A DNA stretch of 64,000 nucleotides from Chitinophagaceae bacterium (GCA_016706055.1 JADJKL010000004.1:124001-188000), one strand, 5' to 3'. Shown: positions 7,701 through 18,490, numbered from the stretch's first letter. The notes: generated from the sequence alone by a model not told the origin. A program made the numbers and translations.

Positions 7701-9246
7701 TTACTCTGATGTATCAGTTACATTTTCATGTCTTTGCTCAGGCCGCATCTGCGGAAACAGCAAGACATCCTGAATAGAAGCACTGTTAGTTAATAACATA
7801 CAAAGCCTGTCTATTCCAAAACCAATACCCGAAGTTGGCGGCATACCATATTCCAATGCTCTTAAGAAATCATAATCAATAAACATCGCTTCGTCATCAC
7901 CTCTTTCCATCAGCTTGGCTTGTTCTTCAAATCGTTCCCGTTGGTCTATCGGGTCATTTAACTCGCTGTAAGCATTCGCTATTTCTTTTCCGTTAATGAT
8001 TAGTTCAAAACGTTCTACCAATCCATGTTTGTCACGGTGTTTCTTTGTCAAGCGGACTCATTTCCACCGGATAATCAATAATAAAAGTTGGCTGCACATA
8101 ATTTTTTTCGCATTTACCGCCAAAGAGTTCATCAATCAGTTTGCCTTTGCCCATTGTATTGTCCACCTGAATATGCTGTTGCTTACAAACGGAACGAAGC
8201 TGTTCTTCATTCATTTTACTTACATCAGTTCCTGTATGTTCTTCTATTGCATCATAAATGCTGATGCGTTTAAACGGCGCTTTAAAGGAAATGGTTTTAT
8301 CTCCAACAGTTACATCCGTTGTGCCACACACATCCATTGCCGCTTTTTCCAACAGTTGTTCTGTTGTTTCCATCATCCAGAAATAATCTTTATACGCTGT
8401 ATAAAATTCAAGAATGGTAAATTCAGGATTATGTGTACGGTCCATTCCTTCGTTACGGAAGTTGCGGCTGAATTCATACACCCAATCAAAACCACCAACA
8501 ATCAGTCTTTTTAAATACAGTTCGTTAGCAATACGTAAATACAAAGGAATGTCTAATGCATTATGATGTGTCATGAAAGGTCTCGCTGCCGCACCACCGG
8601 GAATACTTTGCAGCACAGGTGTATCTACTTCTAATGCGCCATGATTATTTAAAAACTCACGGATGGAGTTTACCAGCTTTGTTCTTTTAATAAAAGTTTC
8701 CTTTACCGCAGGATTGATAATAAGATCTGCATATCGCTGGCGGTATTTGAATTCAGGATCAGTAACTGCATCAAAGGTTTGTCCTTCGGCTTCTTTTACA
8801 ATCGGTAGCGGATGTAATGACTTGCTTAATAAAGTAAGTTCGCTTACATGCACAGAAGTTTCACCTGTTTTGGTAGTGAATACTCTTCCTTTTATACCGA
8901 TGATGTCGCCAATGTCCAACAGTTTTTTCCAAACGATATCGTATAAAGTTTTGTCTTCGCCGGGGCAAATCTCATCTCTCTTAATGTATAATTGAATACG
9001 GCCTTTAGAATCCTGTATCACACAAAAATTAGCCTTGCCCATATCTCTCACACTCATGATGCGGCCTGCAAGGCATACATCAGCAAATTCTTCTTTCTTT
9101 TCTTCAGTATAATTTGTTTTAATATCTGTTGAAAAAGCATTGACCGGAAACAGTGGCGCCGGATATGGCTCAATGCCCATCATAATCAGCTCTGCCAGTT
9201 TTTCTCTTCGTAATAGCTCCTGCTCGGATAGTTGTTGTGTACTCAT
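7701..9246 (-). CDS. lysS: Lysyl-tRNA synthetase, class II (split by a one-base frameshift)
   Basis: It charges tRNA-Lys. The N-terminal OB-fold anticodon-binding domain occupies about residues 55-160. Class II motif 1 (VNSIREFLNNHGALEVDTPVLQ), motif 2 (FRNEGMDRTHNPEFT) and motif 3 (GIGFGIDRLCML) are all present. The frame breaks at about 8040-8048. The first part ends PVEMSPLDKETP, while the other frame continues LTKKHRDKHGLVERFEL exactly as the family does, so one extra base in CTTGACA explains it. Rejoined length is about 514 residues, normal for LysS. An essential gene is unlikely to be broken, so I take this as sequence error. Confidence 0.95.
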
Positions 9247-9303
9247 GAATTGTAAAATAATAGGCTGCGGTTAAACCGCTCAACCAGTGATTGTTTAAGC
9301 TGC

Positions 9304-9311
9304 CAAAGGTA
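9304..9311 (-). promoter_or_regulatory. -7 element (TACCTTTG) for lysS
   Basis: An exact TAnnTTTG match on the minus strand, about 58 bases before the lysS ATG. Confidence 0.55.
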
Positions 9312-9413
9312 CTGGTTGCAGGCGGATAGAAAAATTAAAAGGCCATGCTTATAAAGGAAACATGTCTTTAATATTAAAAGTATAAATAGCCTCCGTATCT
9401 AATAATTTTTGAT

Positions 9414-10148
9414 TTAGTCAGAAGGTTGAAGTTGATTTTTCCTTTTTTTTCGATTGATGGATCTTATAACACGGATAAGCAGGAAAACAACTACTGCAGT
9501 TCCTAAAACTCCAACAACAATAGCACCTGCTGCAGACCCATTGCAGGAAATGCCACAAGCTAATGCCGCAACCACATATAGCAACCCAAGTGCTGCAATA
9601 ACCGAGAGTATAACAAGAATAGTTTCGCCAGATTTTGATAACCCCTCTGCCTTTTTGATTGCCCTCACCTGTTCTTTTAATAATTTCTTTTTTTCTTTCC
9701 ATTTAAGAGGCTCTCCATTTTCATTTTTTAGTGAAGCAGAAAAAGCTGTAATGGATTTATATTTTTTTACTGTGCTGTCTGCAGGTAAAATTGGTTTAGC
9801 TATAGTGGATGCTTGCAACCCGGAAATGAATTGAATATCACGGAAATTGTTATTAGCTATAAAAGCTGTCAGTAAAAAAGTAGAAGCAGCCAGAATAGCA
9901 TCACAAGTTTTTTGTTTTTGATAGAACCGGCAATCCTTATTTTTATTTTGTTTAGATGGGTATAAAAAAACACCTACAAAATAAATAATTATTAAAAGAG
10001 TGAGTGTTGCAGGAGGCATATGAACGGCAAGATCATTCAGCAAGCTACCTGTTGCTATACCCAGAAGTACTAATAAAATAGTGCCGGTTATGATAATTAA
10101 ACGGGCATTCCATTTATTTGCCCGGCCCCAGAAAGATATTTTTCTCAT
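9414..10148 (-). CDS. Unknown multi-pass membrane protein
   Basis: I do not recognise a family. The 244-residue product has two N-terminal membrane segments (about residues 16-36 and 44-62), a possible third near 85-97, a soluble charged middle rich in Lys (KWKEKKKLLKEQ), then two C-terminal segments (about 174-195 and 203-222). It ends with a basic tail, INRKKRKNQLQPSD. The central region could lie outside the inner membrane. It stands alone, facing away from the DUF4197 pair, with a perfect palindrome in the gap between them. Confidence 0.6.
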   Translation of the reverse strand: MRKISFWGRANKWNARLIIITGTILLVLLGIATGSLLNDLAVHMPPATLTLLIIIYFVGVFLYPSKQNKNKDCRFYQKQKTCDAILAASTFLLTAFIANNNFRDIQFISGLQASTIAKPILPADSTVKKYKSITAFSASLKNENGEPLKWKEKKKLLKEQVRAIKKAEGLSKSGETILVILSVIAALGLLYVVAALACGISCNGSAAGAIVVGVLGTAVVVFLLIRVIRSINRKKRKNQLQPSD

Positions 10149-10224
10149 AAAAATTAAGTTTAATGGTTTCTATAAAGTTAGAAAAAAATTGGTGACACTA
10201 TTAAGGAAGTATAATTATTATTGA

Positions 10225-10238
10225 GGTTTATATAAACC
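10225..10238. repeat. Perfect 14-bp palindrome GGTTTATATAAACC
   Basis: It lies between two divergent genes, 77 bases from the ATG of the membrane protein and 70 bases from that of the DUF4197 gene. It could be an operator, but no regulator is adjacent. Confidence 0.4.
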
Positions 10239-10307
10239 ATTCAATATGAGAAAAATAAAGTCGGCATGATGGCCTGATTTTAGTTACATTAGTTTAAAAT
10301 ATGCTCA

Positions 10308-11009
10308 ATGAAAAAATTATTTACTATTCTTCTTCTTTCCGCAACACTTAGTGGTTGCGATGTATTGTCAAACTTACCAGGTGTTGGTGGCGGAGTAACA
10401 GAATCTGAAGCTGGCGAAGGAATTAAAGAAGCTCTTGGTCAGGGATTGGTAAAGGCCGTACTGAAACTAAATAAAGAAGACGGATTTTTTAAAGACGCTC
10501 TGTACAAAGTATTGCTTCCGCCAGATGCAAAGAAGATAGAGAACACTCTTAGAGACTTAGGTATGGGTAATATGGTTGATAAAGCCATTCTGCAAGTAAA
10601 CAGAGCAGCAGAAGATGCTGCAGGTTTTGCAAAACCTATTTTTGTAGATGCAATAAAAAGTATGACCATCAGTGATGCAATTGGTCTTGTGCGGAATGGT
10701 GACACTAGTGCTACGCATTTTTTTAGAGTAAAGACAACGGATAAACTGATTGCTGCTTTTTTACCCGTAATTAAATCTTCACTGGATAAGTTGAATGCTA
10801 CAAAATTTTATGGCGATGTGGTTAGCACCTACAATAATTTCCCAACTACTTTCAAAAAAATAAATCCGGATTTACCTGGCTACGTAACTGAGAGAGCAAC
10901 GGATGCGTTATTTGATCTGGTGGCTAAAGAGGAAGTAAATATCCGGCAAAATATTGTGGCAAGAACGTCTGATTTATTGCGAAGAGTCTTTGGCGGCAGC
11001 GTAAAATAA
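10308..11009 (+). CDS. DUF4197 lipoprotein, first copy
   Basis: 233 residues with a lipoprotein signal (lipobox LSGC, Cys at residue 17). The rest is DUF4197: VTESEAGEGIKEALGQGL, DGFFKDALYKVLLPPDAK, LNRAAEDAA-like helices and the C-terminal TDALFDLVAKEEVNIR. The domain is helical and has no known biochemical function. A second copy follows 106 bases downstream in the same direction, so the pair arose by duplication. This copy would be membrane-anchored; the second is soluble. Confidence 0.88.
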   Translation: MKKLFTILLLSATLSGCDVLSNLPGVGGGVTESEAGEGIKEALGQGLVKAVLKLNKEDGFFKDALYKVLLPPDAKKIENTLRDLGMGNMVDKAILQVNRAAEDAAGFAKPIFVDAIKSMTISDAIGLVRNGDTSATHFFRVKTTDKLIAAFLPVIKSSLDKLNATKFYGDVVSTYNNFPTTFKKINPDLPGYVTERATDALFDLVAKEEVNIRQNIVARTSDLLRRVFGGSVK

Positions 11010-11115
11010 CGCAAGCGCAACCAATACCTTAAAATATCGTCAAATTACCTGCTATTTCTTTTCTATAAAGAATAACGGCACTATATTGGCGTTAACTATA
11101 TTTAATTCAAATAAT

Positions 11116-11829
11116 ATGAAAACATTTATTACCGCTCTAGCTTTCCTTTTTATTTTACCAATTACTTCTGATGCCCAATTAAAGCTACCTAAGATATTAG
11201 CTGGTAAAACAGGTTCCGGTGTTTCAGAAGACGAAGCCGGACAAGGTGTAAAAGAAGCCTTGCTGCAAGGTGTAACAACCGCTGTGCTCAATCTCAATAA
11301 AACAGATGGTTTCTTCGGCAGCGATATATATAAAATGTTTTTGCCCGAAGATGCATTGAAAGCGGAAAAAACCTTGCGCAAAATTGGAATGGGAGCACAG
11401 GTTGATAAAGCGATTTTGTCTATCAACCGTGGTGCTGAAGATGCAGTAGCATTTGCAAAACCAATTTTTATTGATGCGGTAAAAGAAATGACCTTGAATG
11501 ACGCATTAAAAATTATCAGTGGACCAAAAGATGGAGCTACTAATTATTTTAAAGAAAAGACAAAACAAAAACTATTGGAAGCTTTTGCTCCTTCAGTTCA
11601 ATCGTCACTAGAGAAAGTAGATGCTACAAAATATTATGCTGATCTTGCAACAACCTATAATAAACTACCAACGAGTTTTAAAAAAATAGATCCTGATCTT
11701 ACCTCTTTCGTTGTTGGAAAAGCTGTTGATGCTTTATTTGATCAGGTAGCAAAAGAGGAAATGAATATCAGAGCTAATCCTTTAGCAAGAGGCTCTGATA
11801 TTTTGAAAAAAGTATTTGGCGGTAAATAA
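11116..11829 (+). CDS. DUF4197 secreted protein, second copy
   Basis: 237 residues from the ATG at 11116 (MKTFITALAF), which gives a good signal peptide cleaved after TSDAQ. An upstream GTG at 11086 would only bury that signal. The mature protein is DUF4197, clearly similar to the upstream copy (VSEDEAGQGVKEALLQG, DGFFGSDIYKMFLPEDA, VDALFDQVAKEEMNIR). It has no lipobox Cys, so it should be free in the periplasm or exported. Its end converges on the OmpA-like gene with 3 bases between. Confidence 0.88.
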   Translation: MKTFITALAFLFILPITSDAQLKLPKILAGKTGSGVSEDEAGQGVKEALLQGVTTAVLNLNKTDGFFGSDIYKMFLPEDALKAEKTLRKIGMGAQVDKAILSINRGAEDAVAFAKPIFIDAVKEMTLNDALKIISGPKDGATNYFKEKTKQKLLEAFAPSVQSSLEKVDATKYYADLATTYNKLPTSFKKIDPDLTSFVVGKAVDALFDQVAKEEMNIRANPLARGSDILKKVFGGK

Positions 11830-11832
11830 AAT

Positions 11833-12730
11833 TTAATCAGGAAAAATACTCCAGAACAGTAAAACCAGCCTTCTTCTCGGATCATTTACATTATAATCCT
11901 TAACTTTTGGATCAGGAAATTTTTCTCCTTTTCCTTCGAAGAGATAAAGAATGTTTTTAATGGTTTTCCCATCTGCTGACTTTCCAACTGTGAAAGTTTG
12001 TAGTAGCTTTATTACTGATTCCGCTCTGGCTGTTGATAGTTCATTATTCAGGTCTTCATTCGTCAAAGGTTTTTTGCCAGACAGTTTCATCCGTTCTGCA
12101 ATTTTCTTATATAGGTGTGACCCTTCACCGATGGTTGTTGCGTCAGCATATCCTTTTGCTGTAATTACCAGTGACAATGGGAAATCCGGATATTTATTTA
12201 TGAAGTAATCAATTTCTTTAGTAACAGGTTCAAACATTTTTCCAATAGTATAAGCTACAGCCGGAGAAAGATTATACTGGCCTGGTCCGAAAATCACATC
12301 TTGCTCCAGCCTTACAACCGTATTCCGATTGATTAGCTCCGTAATTAATGAAACTTTATCGCTGATTAGTTTTTCTGTTTTGCTGGAGAAGGTTAATGCT
12401 TTTTGAAGACGAAGCCAGTCACTTTTATTTACAGACACATCGCCAATAAGAATTTCATTTTGGCCAACAATCTTATCAATCTCTTCATTGGTCATCCCAA
12501 TGAATTTCTGAATCTTATAACTGGCAGTATCACTAATCTCATTTTCATCTTGCTTTTGTTGACGAAGCTTATCGAGTTCCTTTAATTTTTTACTGTGGTT
12601 GAGCAACAGGGTGTCAACTTTTGCCAAATCCTGTTTATGTGTAGTTACTTCTCTTTGTGGCACACAAGAGAAAAGATTAACAGCAATAACAATGATAAAA
12701 AAGCAGGTGTTGTTTTTTTATATATCTCAT
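11833..12730 (-). CDS. OmpA-like C-terminal-domain lipoprotein (frameshift near its start)
   Basis: The frame from 12663 down has a coiled-coil-like N-terminal half (LNHSKKLKELDKLRQQKQ) and a C-terminal OmpA/MotB-like region (VITAKGYADATTIGEGSH, LNNELSTARAESVIKLL) of the kind that binds peptidoglycan. It lacks a proper start. Upstream on the minus strand, an ATG at 12730 followed by a run of seven A gives, after removing one A, MRYIKKNNT-like sequence, then a hydrophobic stretch and lipobox LFSC. So the gene is probably about 298 residues and a lipoprotein, with one extra A at about 12713-12719. The exact N-terminus is inferred. Confidence 0.7.
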
Positions 12731-12787
12731 ATAACAACATTTAATGGTGCTTACTAAAGGTAGAAAAGTATTAGCAGAAAAAGAATA

Positions 12788-13668
12788 TTAAGAACCGGCC
12801 AATAAAACCTGCCAGGCAGCTGCAACATTTCCTGCTACCAGTAGTTTTTGGGCATACAAATGAAGCTCTTTTTCCATTTCTTCAGGATTAATGCTATAGT
12901 ACTGAATAATTTGCTTAAGATGTGTATCATCGAAGGAAGGCTCAATTGCAGGAATTTCTTGTACATTGGCCAACTGACCAAGATCATTCCCAGATAAGTA
13001 TTTACTATTACGGATTGATGGAGGAAGTGAATCAATACCAATCCCTAATTGAGTATTTGGTTTTGCTACTTGGAAAAGATTGGTCTCATCCACTTTGCAA
13101 TACCAGTCGCCACCTAATCTAGCAACATGATTTATTTTTCGCTGATCCATTTTCTTGTTTTCGTCAAATAATGAATCGTCAATATGCATAACTAACACTT
13201 CGCAAATCACTAACTGACCAGCTCCACCTTCATTACCCAGCGGTTTTACTTCAAGCACTTTACATTCTAGTTGTACTTTGCTTTCTTTCACCATTGGTGG
13301 CTTTACTTTCGAAGCAGCGATGGCTGTAAAACCTGCTTTGGCAAATTCATTCACCTCTTTTGGAAACTCGCAGCTTGATAAAGATGTTTGTTGCACCATA
13401 TCGTAAGTAACAATATTGATAACTACTTCCGGAACTTCCAATACATTTTGTAAAGTGTGTTTGGTGGTATTATCTCTTACTCTTCTTGCTGGAGAAAAAT
13501 AAGCACCGGTGGATTGGAAGAAAACATATTAAAAAAACTGAAGGGACTTAGGTTTACATTTCCTGCTTTGTCAATAGTAGAAGCAAAACATATTGGCCTG
13601 GGTGCAATTACATGTTGTAAATAGTATTGTTTTTCCGCTGGCTTCAGTTCTTGTAAATCAAGGATCAT
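12788..13668 (-). CDS. Flavin reductase family protein (split by frameshift)
   Basis: This is an FMN-binding split-barrel flavin reductase of about 293 residues. The first piece (MILDLQELKPAEKQYYLQHV, then IAPRPICFAS) contains the flavin-binding start and stops at 13477. Adding one T to the run at about 13494-13499 continues FSPARRVRDNTTKHTLQN into the second piece (LEVPEVVINIV...), which has no start of its own. Members of this type supply or use reduced flavin and are often found beside fumarylacetoacetase-like genes. It overlaps the stop of the serine hydrolase by one base, so the three genes 15782 to 12788 look like one operon. Confidence 0.85.
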
Positions 13669-14768
13669 TATAAATAATTTTCTTCTTTTAGAATCTGTTC
13701 AATCTTTTCCATTAATATATCATAATTGTGAGGCGTATTAAAAAGCATACCCACAAAAATTTTCTTTTCAGGGATGAATTGAAAATTTGCTCTGAAACCA
13801 CCTTGGCTGCCGGTGTGGCCAATACGTTCAAGCCCGTTAATTGTTTTTGTAATAAACCAGCTATACCCGTTGTTGGGTTCTTTCTCACTGCTCCAGTTTT
13901 CAAAAATCTTTACCTGCATACTCTTTGCAATTATTTCTTTATTTAAGAAAGCCGGTTTTTGTAATGCCAGATAATATTTATGCAGATCAGTTACAGAACA
14001 CCAGATACCACCATTACCTGCGGCACAGAAAGTTGGCTCTTCTCCATAGTCGAGTTCTTTAAATGTTCCATTTTCTTTTTCATATGCATGTGACACACCG
14101 GTTTCAGGATGTGCACCATCGGTAATATCACTCTCTGTCATATTTGCTTTAGCAAAAATTTCATTCCTCACAAATTGTTGCCATTTGCTACCCGTTATTT
14201 TTTCTATGATTAATGCTAATGCATTAAACGCCGGATTGCTGTATTTATATCTGCTGCCGGGAGCAAACTCTAATGTATCAGCTTGCTGAACCGGTGCAAA
14301 ATTTTGTTCATCATCAGCCGTTAAATAATAATCATGATTTTTTGATACTTCTCTATTATCCGGCAAACCACTTACATGGCTTAGCAAATGTTTTATTTGT
14401 ACCTGTTTGGCAATGGCTTTATTCTTAAAATTCGGAAAATATTTCAACAGGTTATTATCAACGCTAAGAAGATTTCGCTGTTGAAGCAACAGAATAGCAT
14501 TGCTGACAAAAGTTTTACTTACTGAGCCGGTGTTAAAGATGGTGTGCGGTGTTATTAATTCTTTGGTATTAATATCAGCTATTCCATAGCCTTTACTAAA
14601 AATAATTTGTTCTCCTTTGGCAATAAGCACCGCACCGCCGGGTTCATCTGTTTTTAAAAAAGATGAAAACAATGAATCAATTCTTGAAGAAACATTTTCC
14701 TGTGCCATTACCTGTAATGCAATAAATGAAAGCAGTAATAAGAAGATGTATCTTATTCTCTTTGTCAA
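13668..14768 (-). CDS. Serine hydrolase, beta-lactamase class C/PBP4* type
   Basis: 366 residues with a signal peptide ending VMAQ. The three active-site motifs of the class C beta-lactamase-like fold are visible: SVSK (Ser82, Lys85), YSN (residues 176-178) and HTG (about residue 315). These enzymes hydrolyse peptides, esters or beta-lactams; the substrate here is unknown. The gene sits between the FAH gene (3 bases upstream) and the flavin reductase (1-base overlap). A role in the same pathway as those two is not obvious; it may only share their transcript. Confidence 0.88.
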   Translation of the reverse strand: MTKRIRYIFLLLLSFIALQVMAQENVSSRIDSLFSSFLKTDEPGGAVLIAKGEQIIFSKGYGIADINTKELITPHTIFNTGSVSKTFVSNAILLLQQRNLLSVDNNLLKYFPNFKNKAIAKQVQIKHLLSHVSGLPDNREVSKNHDYYLTADDEQNFAPVQQADTLEFAPGSRYKYSNPAFNALALIIEKITGSKWQQFVRNEIFAKANMTESDITDGAHPETGVSHAYEKENGTFKELDYGEEPTFCAAGNGGIWCSVTDLHKYYLALQKPAFLNKEIIAKSMQVKIFENWSSEKEPNNGYSWFITKTINGLERIGHTGSQGGFRANFQFIPEKKIFVGMLFNTPHNYDILMEKIEQILKEENYL

Positions 14769-14771
14769 AAT

Positions 14772-15782
14772 TTATATATTTTTCTTTTGCTGTAGAATAC
14801 TCCAATCCGTTTCTTCCGCTACAATGGTATTACTCAGTTTCCCTAATCCATCAATTTCCATTTCTACTACATCGCCAGCCTGCAACCACTGTTCAGCATA
14901 TTCTGGATTGTTTAGTTTTCCAGTTCCATTCAGTTCAAGGAAACAACCAGTACCTACAGTGCCGCTGCCAATCACATCACCCGGATAAAGATCAACACCA
15001 TAAGAAGCTCTTTCAATAATTTCTGCAAAGGTCCAATCCATATCACCCACATTCCCTTCGCTTACTTGTTTGCCGTTTACCCAACACTTCATATTCAGGT
15101 TCCAGCCATTGCCGGTATGATTTTCTTTAGCAGGTATTTCAAATGACTGCAATTCATCCAACGTAACCAACCACGGACCAATTACCGTTGAAAAATCTTT
15201 TCCTTTTGCAGGACCCAAATTCAATTTCATTTCTTCCATCTGCATACCTCTTGCACTCATATCATTCATAATCATCAATCCGCCGATGTATTCATGTGCA
15301 TCGGCTGCTTTTATATTTCTGCCATGCTTGCAAATAACAATGGATGCTTCCAGTTCAAAATCCAATTTATGAAAATGATCGGGCATACATTTTATGTCAC
15401 CGGGACCAGAAATGCTATGATGATTGGTAAAATAAAAGATTGGGAACTCATCAAACTCAGGAATCATATCCACTTTACGGTTTCTTCTGGCAGATGCCAC
15501 ATGCTGCCGAAAAGCATAACCATCTCGGCAACTTTGAGGAAAAGGAACCGGTGCCAGCAGTTGCAAATCTTTTAAAGGAACACCTTTACTACTTGATCTG
15601 GTTCCTTCTTTTAGTAACAACTCACCAGCCTGTGCCTGTGCAAACGACTCTTCCCAGTAATTTAAAAACATATTCATACTATTTGGGAGATCTGGATGTA
15701 GTACTTCCATATCATACACCATATCATTTATTAATACACCTAATTGCTCATGTTCGTCTTTAATGTAAGAAACCAGTTTCAT
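14772..15782 (-). CDS. Fumarylacetoacetate hydrolase family protein
   Basis: 336 residues. The metal-binding acidic cluster of the FAH fold is visible (DFELEASIVI, then NDMSARGMQ), as is the C-terminal PGDVIGSGTVGTGCFLE loop. The length is that of two-domain FAH proteins found beside homogentisate genes in Bacteroidota, which cleave C-C bonds in fumarylacetoacetate-like compounds. It is first in a tight operon with a serine hydrolase and a flavin reductase. No homogentisate dioxygenase lies in this window. On the minus strand the bases near 15804-15811 read TACCTTAG, close to a -7 box. Confidence 0.85.
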   Translation of the reverse strand: MKLVSYIKDEHEQLGVLINDMVYDMEVLHPDLPNSMNMFLNYWEESFAQAQAGELLLKEGTRSSSKGVPLKDLQLLAPVPFPQSCRDGYAFRQHVASARRNRKVDMIPEFDEFPIFYFTNHHSISGPGDIKCMPDHFHKLDFELEASIVICKHGRNIKAADAHEYIGGLMIMNDMSARGMQMEEMKLNLGPAKGKDFSTVIGPWLVTLDELQSFEIPAKENHTGNGWNLNMKCWVNGKQVSEGNVGDMDWTFAEIIERASYGVDLYPGDVIGSGTVGTGCFLELNGTGKLNNPEYAEQWLQAGDVVEMEIDGLGKLSNTIVAEETDWSILQQKKNI

Positions 15783-15860
15783 TATAATTTTTTTTATTAG
15801 CTGCTAAGGTAGCGAATTTGATAAGTTCTGTTTTGTATCTTGAAGACTGAATTAATTAAC

Positions 15861-18437
15861 ATGAAAAAAGCCTCAGTTATCTTGTTATTGATTGTATTTT
15901 TTCTTTTCATACGAAAGAAGAAAAATCAGCTTGGATTCGTATAAATCAATTGGGATATACAACCAATGGAGTAAAACAAGCTGTCTGGTGCTCGAAAGAA
16001 ACAAAGCCAATTGAAAAATTTTATTTACTTGACTCTGCTTCGCAAAAAGTAATATTCGAGGCAAATGCGGAAAAACCAATGGGTGCTTACGGTCCTTTTG
16101 TACAAACGCAACGGTTGAACTTTTCAGCCTTTATTACTCCGGGAGTATATAAGTTAATTGCAGATGGTGCTGAATCACCCTATTTCAGAATTGGGGATGA
16201 TGTATATAAAGGTGCTGCTGATTTTTGTTTGCAGTATATGCGGCAGCAACGTTCTGGTTTCAATCCATATTTAAAAGATAGTTGCCATACACATGATGGT
16301 TATGTATTGTATGGTGAAAAGGCAGGTATAAAAGACAGTACACATATTGATGTGGTGGGTGGCTGGCATGATGCATCAGATTATTTGCAGTATTCAACTA
16401 CCTCTGCTAACGCTACGTATCATTTATTAATGGCTTACCGTGATTTTCCAAAACTGTTTACAGATGAAAAGCAGGCAAACGGACTGGATGGAAAAAACGG
16501 AATGGCCGATGTGCTGGACGAAGCAAAGTGGGGATTGGACTGGTTATTGAAAATGAACCCCAGACCAGATTGGATGTTTAACCAGATTGGTGATGACCGT
16601 GACCATATTAGTATGCGGATTCCAAAACTGGATAGCCAGTATGGAAAAGGATATGAACGACCTGTTTATTTTGTAAGTGGTGAACCGCAGCAGCGGGGAA
16701 AGTTTATGAATGCAACAACGGGTACAAGTTCAACTGGGGAAATTTGCAAGTGCTTTTGGCATTAGGTCGCAGTTTTTGAAACGGATAGTGTATTCAAAAT
16801 CTTGCTAGAAAAGCTATTTGAAAGCTGAAGCTTATGGTGTTTCGATAAACCAGGGGTAACCAAACAGCTTCCGTAAAATCGCCCTATATCTATGCAGAAG
16901 ATAATTGGGTTGATGATATGGAACTGCGCATGACATGTTTTTATTGTTGAAATCAAAAGAGACTAATTTCCAAAAAATACTCTTGAATATTATACGATGG
17001 TATGTGGAAGCTAATCAATGAAACGATAACTCCATGGTTGGGCGCTGATACTGCAAAACATTATCAATGGTACCCTTTTATTAATATCGGTCATGGTGAA
17101 TTAGCAAACAAATTATGCGTATCAAAAATTGGTTGAAAGTAATTCACTTTAGTTTGGGAGCGGATACTATTATCAGCTACTACAAAGAAGGCATCCAACT
17201 TGTCTGGAACAAAGCCAAACAAAATGCATTTTACCGCGGCATTCCTTTTATCTGGTGCAGTAATAATCTTACTACATCCTTTGCTATTCAATGTTATTGG
17301 TACAAAGAATTAACAGGCGACAAACAATTTGATGAATTAGAACAGGCAAATTTCGATTGGTTATTTGGTTGCAATCCCTGGGGCACTTCTATGGTATATG
17401 GTTTACCATCATGGGGCGATACACCAGAAGATCCACATTCGGCATTTACTCACTTAAAAAATTATCCAATTGATGGTGGCCTGGTTGATGGTCCGGTGTA
17501 TGGAAGTATTTATAATAACCTGATTGGTATTCAACTCTACCAACCTGATGAATATGCTGCATTTCAAAGTAACCTAGCAGTTTATCATGACGACTATGGC
17601 GATTACAGCACTAACGAACCCACCATGGATGGCACTGCTTCATTAATTTATTTGCTGGCTGCGAAGGAGGCAGAAGCCTCACCCAATTTCTCCCCAAGAG
17701 AAAAGGCTTTCAGAAAGACATTTAATACAAATTTTACTCGTTCAAATGGAGCAGTCATTCGTGGAGATAGTACTCAAAAAAATATTGCTTTAGTTTTTAC
17801 CGGGCATGAGTTTGCCGATGGAGGAAAAACAATTGTACAAACATTAAAAGATGAAAACCTGAAAGCATCTTTCTTTTTTACAGGAGATTTTTACAGAAAT
17901 AAAAATTTCAAGTCTGTTATAAAAAATTTGAAAAAGAATGGTCATTATCTCGGTGCTCATTCTGACAAGCATTTATTGTACTGCGACTGGAATAAAAGAG
18001 ATAGTCTTTTAATTACAAAAGATGAGTTTAAAAATGACCTTTCGGAGAATTATAAGGTGATGGAAAAATTTAGGGTATCTAAATTTCGTTCTTCCATTTT
18101 TCTTCCACCATACGAATGGTACAACGAGAGCATTTCAGCATGGACAAAAGAAATGGGTTTGCAGCTTATCAACTTTACTCCCGGAACAAGGAGCAATGCA
18201 GATTATACAACGCCTGATGAAAAGAATTATCGCAGCAGCGAAGAAATTTATAAATCGATAATAAATTATGAAAGCTCAAATTCATCAGGCTTAAATGGCT
18301 TTATCCTTTTAGTACATATCGGCACGGATCCAAAACGAACCGATAAATTTTATAACCGGTTACCCCAACTTATTACTGAATTAAAGGCCAAAGGCTATCA
18401 GTTTCAGACAGTTGAGGGGTTGTTAAAAGCTGACTAA
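15861..18437 (+). CDS. GH9 glycosidase fused to a polysaccharide-deacetylase (CE4-like) domain, with several frameshifts
   Basis: The coding sequence is about 2.58 kb. A signal peptide from 15861 (MKKASVILLLIVFF) is followed, after restoring one T at about 15898-15903, by a GH9 N-terminal Ig-like domain (AWIRINQLGYTTNGV). The GH9 catalytic domain has GGWHDASDY (catalytic base Asp) and, near its end, STNEPTMDGTASL (candidate acid Glu). From about 17755 a second domain follows in the same frame: a NodB/CE4-like fold with ASFFFTGDFY, the metal-ligand motif AHSDKH, a PPYEW segment and ILLVHIGTD. The first CE4 motif reads FTGHEF instead of TFDD. Between about 16730 and 17130 the frame is lost several times; all three frames carry GH9-like pieces. 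Substrate is not proven; GH9 plus deacetylase suggests chitin-derived oligosaccharides. Confidence 0.8.
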
Positions 18438-18477
18438 AATCAGCCCGACTAGCTGTTTTCACATGTTTCCGATTTCT

Positions 18478-18485
18478 TATCTTTG
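18478..18485 (+). promoter_or_regulatory. -7 element (TATCTTTG), near-leaderless transcript
   Basis: An exact TAnnTTTG match ending 5 bases before the ATG at 18491. Confidence 0.6.
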
Positions 18486-18490
18486 CGCCT

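Noticed and set aside
7701..9246. Programmed frameshift in lysS
   Set aside because: No slippery heptamer with a downstream structure, and many other genes here show the same kind of break in homopolymers.
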